The position numbers were made by a program, and so were the translations under genes. From Batkoa obscura (taxonomy: Eukaryota; Entomophthoromycota; Entomophthoromycetes; Entomophthorales; Batkoaceae), in the NCBI GenBank assembly GCA_030770535.1, contig JASVEC010000222.1, positions 1 to 29,959 of the forward strand: DNA of 29,959 nt, in the 5' to 3' direction. The notes below the pieces were generated by a model. It did no database searches. It saw nothing but the letters and a program-made list of their open reading frames with translations, and was not told the origin of the DNA. Of the stretch, positions 26,701-29,959 are shown piece after piece. How positions within the stretch are numbered: the stretch's first letter is position 1; every line of letters starts with the position of its first letter.

Positions 26701-28376
26701 GGTAGCATTTGAAAGTGCAGGTTTAATTAAATCGGCCAAAGAAATTTATAAAACACTTAATGAAGAATATCCTAGTTATTTCCAGGCACCATTAAGGTTA
26801 GGAATTATTGCTTATAGAAATCGAGAATACTTCAAAGCAAGATCTTACTTTTATCAAGTGGTTGAAAGTTGTAAAGATTCCACTAAAGAAGAACATAAAT
26901 TATTTTGTAAAGAAGCACATTTATTTTTGGCCCAAATTTACCATAATGTTAAAGTGTTTGATAAATCCATTGAAAAATTTAAGTGGATAATCGATCATTT
27001 GGATAAAGAAAATGTATATGCTCACTGTGCTATTGCTTATAATAATTACTGTATTGCTAGAACTTTAGATGGAGATAAAAGAAGAGTAATTTATATTCTA
27101 TTAAATTTTACTATTAGTTTAATACATTTATAGAGGATAGCTTATTTTAATGAATCTGTCAAATATTTTATATTAGCTCGTGAAATTGATCCTGGTAATC
27201 CATTTATGTTAACTGGATTTGCTGCCCTTTTAAATGATAGACAAATATATGATATACCATTAAAAATATTTAATATAGTAAATTTAATACATAATGAAAT
27301 ATAAATATATTAATAAATTTTAATCTAGATAAAATCATCTTTACATTATGTTGAAATGGATAGAAATCTTGGTATTATTCAATATAGGAATGAATTATAT
27401 GAAGAGTCATTAGCTAGTGTAATGCAGTCTATAAATAACAAAAAATTAATATTAATTTGATTTCTTAGCTTGAAAAAGTATTAAAACATGGTAAATATCA
27501 TGACTATCGTGTACTTCAAATGAAAGCTAGGGTACAACATGCTTTAAGTTTAAAAAAGAAAAACCTTCGAATGATGCTTAATTGTATCGATACAATGAGA
27601 GAAGTAAGTCATAAAAAATAACGACAGATTCATATTAATAAATTATTTAGGCTGTAAAACTAGAAGGTCAAAATGTGCTTAAATATGATTTAGGAATTGC
27701 ACTTCAAAGTTATAGTGTAATGGTAGCTAATATGGATCCAAAAGAAGTAGGTAGAGCTATGGTCGATTTTGCACTGGAACATATTGAAGAAGCAAGAAAG
27801 TAAAGAATCAACCGATTTTAAATATTGAAAAAATATTAATTAAATTAACATAGAGTATTTGACGAGTGCTCCAAAGCAACTGATGCAGGAATAATATATA
27901 GTTTAGATACATGTAAAAATCGATTTGGATTTGCTACCACTATTAAAGCCAAGTTGGAAGTTTTGAAAGAGTTTGTTTATAAAAATACAAAACCAATCGT
28001 TCCTATGCCAGCTAGTCAAGATTACTTAGAACATGTTGCTGAGTTTGAAGCTAAAGTAAAATTTAAAGTTAATTTTAAAAAATTAATAATTAATAATTAA
28101 TAGGAAAGGGAAGAAAGAGAAAAAGAAGAAGCTAAATTATTAGATAGAAAAAGAAAAAGAACCGAAAGAAAAGAAATTCGTAGAAAAAAGTATACACCAT
28201 TGGATTTATTATTCAAACAAGAAGAAAAGAAATTGAAGGATGAGATTACGAAAGCTAAAGAAGAAAATAATATTGAATTAGTGCAAAATTTGGAAAAAGA
28301 AGTGCAATTAGTTCAAGAGAAATACCAAGATGAAGAAGCTAAATTGGAAGAAATTCGTAAAGAATTTGAAAATTAA
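23727..28376 (+). CDS. CTR9: CTR9, TPR scaffold of the Paf1 complex, with N-terminal RD/S repeat extension
   Basis: CTR9 scaffolds the Paf1 complex, which travels with RNA polymerase II and supports histone modification. I read 14 exons: 23727-24797, 24850-24916, 24970-25499, 25549-25767, 25820-26024, 26076-26173, 26225-26540, 26592-27085, 27134-27277, 27329-27418, 27469-27603, 27651-27799, 27854-28055 and 28104-28376. All 13 introns are GT-AG, 47-54 bp, and the joined frame stays open for 1330 residues. Residues 1-330 are a low-complexity extension: DSYNPVK-type units (20-40), about eleven DKYTRDSK-like units (82-214), then Arg/Asp-rich sequence. From about 335 TPR-like helices align with CTR9, e.g. 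ATALYGMGLACYFDKDYKMA, FNNIGVCYLTLG and REIDPGNPFML. The C-terminus is a Lys/Glu-rich coiled coil ending EIRKEFEN. The usual C-terminal acidic/serine tail is absent. The protein should be nuclear. The identity is recognised by eye from segment matches and is divergent but consistent throughout. Confidence 0.85.
23907..24372 (+). repeat. Degenerate coding repeat array in CTR9 exon 1
   Basis: About eleven units of 24-42 bp encode variants of D-(K/R)-Y-x-(R/K)-(D/E)-S-(K/R), separated by short Gly/Asn/Ser spacers. At DNA level the units share GATA(A/G)ATA and AGAGATTC-like words. Open frames in the other two plus-strand frames arise from this regular purine-rich pattern and are not genes. Confidence 0.85.
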
Positions 28377-29959
28377 TAATAATTGATATCAAACTATTAA
28401 AATTGAAAGTATTCTTTATTAAATTCTAAAATTAAATTACGTTTCTTTATTTTATTTTATTTTATTTTAAACTCTATTCTTTTATTTTCAATGTTTTGTT
28501 ACTTTGTTTTGATAATATTTTTTATTAATTAGATAATTATATAATTATATAATTGTATAATTGTTTTACTAATTAATCTTACAAATTGATATTAAAAAAG
28601 TTTGAATATTTCAAAGACTGACTAATCTTGTATAAAAATTGTAGTTTATAAAAATCGAACTGAAATTAGTATATAAATTTGAAATTGACTATTTCAATTA
28701 AAAGCTATTATATTTTTTAAATAAATATAGATTTTAATGACTTCAAGCTTCACTTTAATATTCCTTTAGTTTCTAATTTATATTCATTGGAATATTATTA
28801 GTTATAAATCAAGTTTTAAAACTTTTAGAATGATAAATGATTCTTTAGAATTCTAGTTAAATAAATCTCAAAATTAAATTTAAGCTTCATTAAATACAAC
28901 CTAAGACAATCGAAGAAAAGATAAAAGATAAAGCTCAATGAAACAGATAAATAGATGAACGTTATAATTCTATCAGACTATAAACTCAATGAAATATATC
29001 AATTATTTCACTTATCTTGTAAATTACAAACCCCCTAAATTCCAATAAAAGATCTCACTTTTTTTTAAAAATTATGACAATATCGATCCTTTTAAATAAA
29101 ATAAAACTAAAATAGTAAAAAAGAGATCCTTAAAATAAATAGTTGTAGTTTTTTTTATCAGTAAATACTTGGATTCCGCCCTTAATTCCTTAAATTTAAC
29201 AAGTTAAAGGGGAAAGCATATGGTAACAACCAGTTTTTAAAACATAAGTTTTTATAAAATAAATCCATTATCTGTTAAAATTTGTTTTTTTACTGTTATT
29301 ATAATATCTTAAAGATGAGAGTAAAATTTAGTTTTATATTTTGATGTTTTAGTTAATATAGTATTAAAACAGATTAAAATAATTACATTTCTTTAGTATT
29401 TTGTAATAATTATTTTGAATTCAAACTATTTTACAAATATTTAAGGGATAAAAAAGTTAAATCTCAATCAATTATTATTGGCTGAATATTGAAAATAAGA
29501 TAATAATGTATAATTAAATAAAGACACTTAATTTTATAAAGAATTAACCTAAAATAATTCAATAGTTGAGAATAAACTTCAATTATTGAATTATTTTATT
29601 TTATTTTTATTCTTATTTTTATTTTAGTTGAATCTATTATTAACTATTTGTTAGTTTATTGAATTTAGTTTTCAATAGTTTATTACTTTATTTTTAAATA
29701 GTATTGAGGTATTGTTGATAATTCTAAAAAGTAGGTTTCCTTATTTAAAGTTGAATTTAAATTTGAATCTGAAGATTTAATTCTATCTTATTCAATTTAA
29801 TAATCATAATGATGAGTAAATTGCTTTCATAATAATAGTAATAAAGATAACATATATATATTAATTATTAAAATTCATTTAAAATTTAATAATATAAAAG
29901 CTAGATTCAAGTTTAAGTTCAAATAACGGAAATCACTATATTTGAAATAATAATAATAA
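28377..29959. other. 3' intergenic, simple A/T sequence
   Basis: No gene is seen in this 1.6-kb end. It starts with the 3' end of CTR9 (TAA followed by TAATAATTG). A (TTTTA)n run lies at 28447-28469. ATAATTAT-rich tracts occur near 28535-28560. An imperfect inverted repeat, AATTCAATAGTTGAG against CTTCAATTATTGAATT, lies near 29556-29593. Long T-rich stretches run to the end. Confidence 0.6.
28447..28469. repeat. (TTTTA)n microsatellite in the CTR9 3' region
   Basis: About five tandem TTTTA units lie about 70 bp after the CTR9 stop codon. It is a plain simple repeat. Confidence 0.8.

Noticed and set aside
26808-26990. 60-codon plus-strand frame inside CTR9 exon 8
   Set aside because: It overlaps the TPR-coding frame, which continues CTR9 homology.

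Overview
The window is about 30 kb of very AT-rich eukaryotic nuclear DNA, with long intergenic tracts of simple A/T sequence and compact genes. The introns of about 50 bp, an animal-type family of membrane UDP-glycosyltransferases, an F-box/leucine-rich-type protein, small secreted cysteine-rich proteins and an alpha carbonic anhydrase point to an early-diverging fungus. An entomophthoralean such as Conidiobolus would fit best. The organism assignment is inference from gene style, not from a marker gene.

Layout from left to right: an F-box-type gene on the minus strand (1303-2646); a gene-free 3 kb stretch holding a roughly 1 kb foldback with a nested perfect palindrome (3964-4954); a tRNA-Thr(AGT) gene (5676-5748); UDP-glycosyltransferase 1 (minus, 6292-8001); a decayed coding fragment (8822-9165) and a small secreted-protein gene whose reading looks interrupted (9265-9662); UDP-glycosyltransferase 2 (minus, 10211-11920); UDP-glycosyltransferase 3 (plus, 15012-16721); a small secreted eight-cysteine protein (17466-17768); a glycosyltransferase pseudogene with a large internal deletion (18260-19523); a secreted alpha carbonic anhydrase (21508-22317); and a 14-exon gene for the Paf1-complex subunit CTR9 (23727-28376). 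The last 1.6 kb is A/T-rich with no gene seen.

The middle 16 kb (about 6.3-22.3 kb) is a block of intronless genes for the secretory pathway. The three intact UDP-glycosyltransferases are all exactly 569 residues long, with a signal peptide, one membrane segment near the C-terminus and a KxKxx tail that should hold them in the endoplasmic reticulum. Most of these genes carry a TATA box 30-60 bp before the ATG. A miniature inverted-repeat element of about 100 bp (11 copies) is scattered between the genes, and a second small TA-flanked family has two copies. CTR9, a conserved nuclear gene, looks quite different: 13 introns of 47-54 bp and none of these elements.

The points most worth a second look are the Arg/Asp/Ser repeat extension on the N-terminus of CTR9, the loss of the catalytic aspartate in glycosyltransferase 1, the palindromic duplication of the miniature element, and the paired GATA sites upstream of glycosyltransferase 1.
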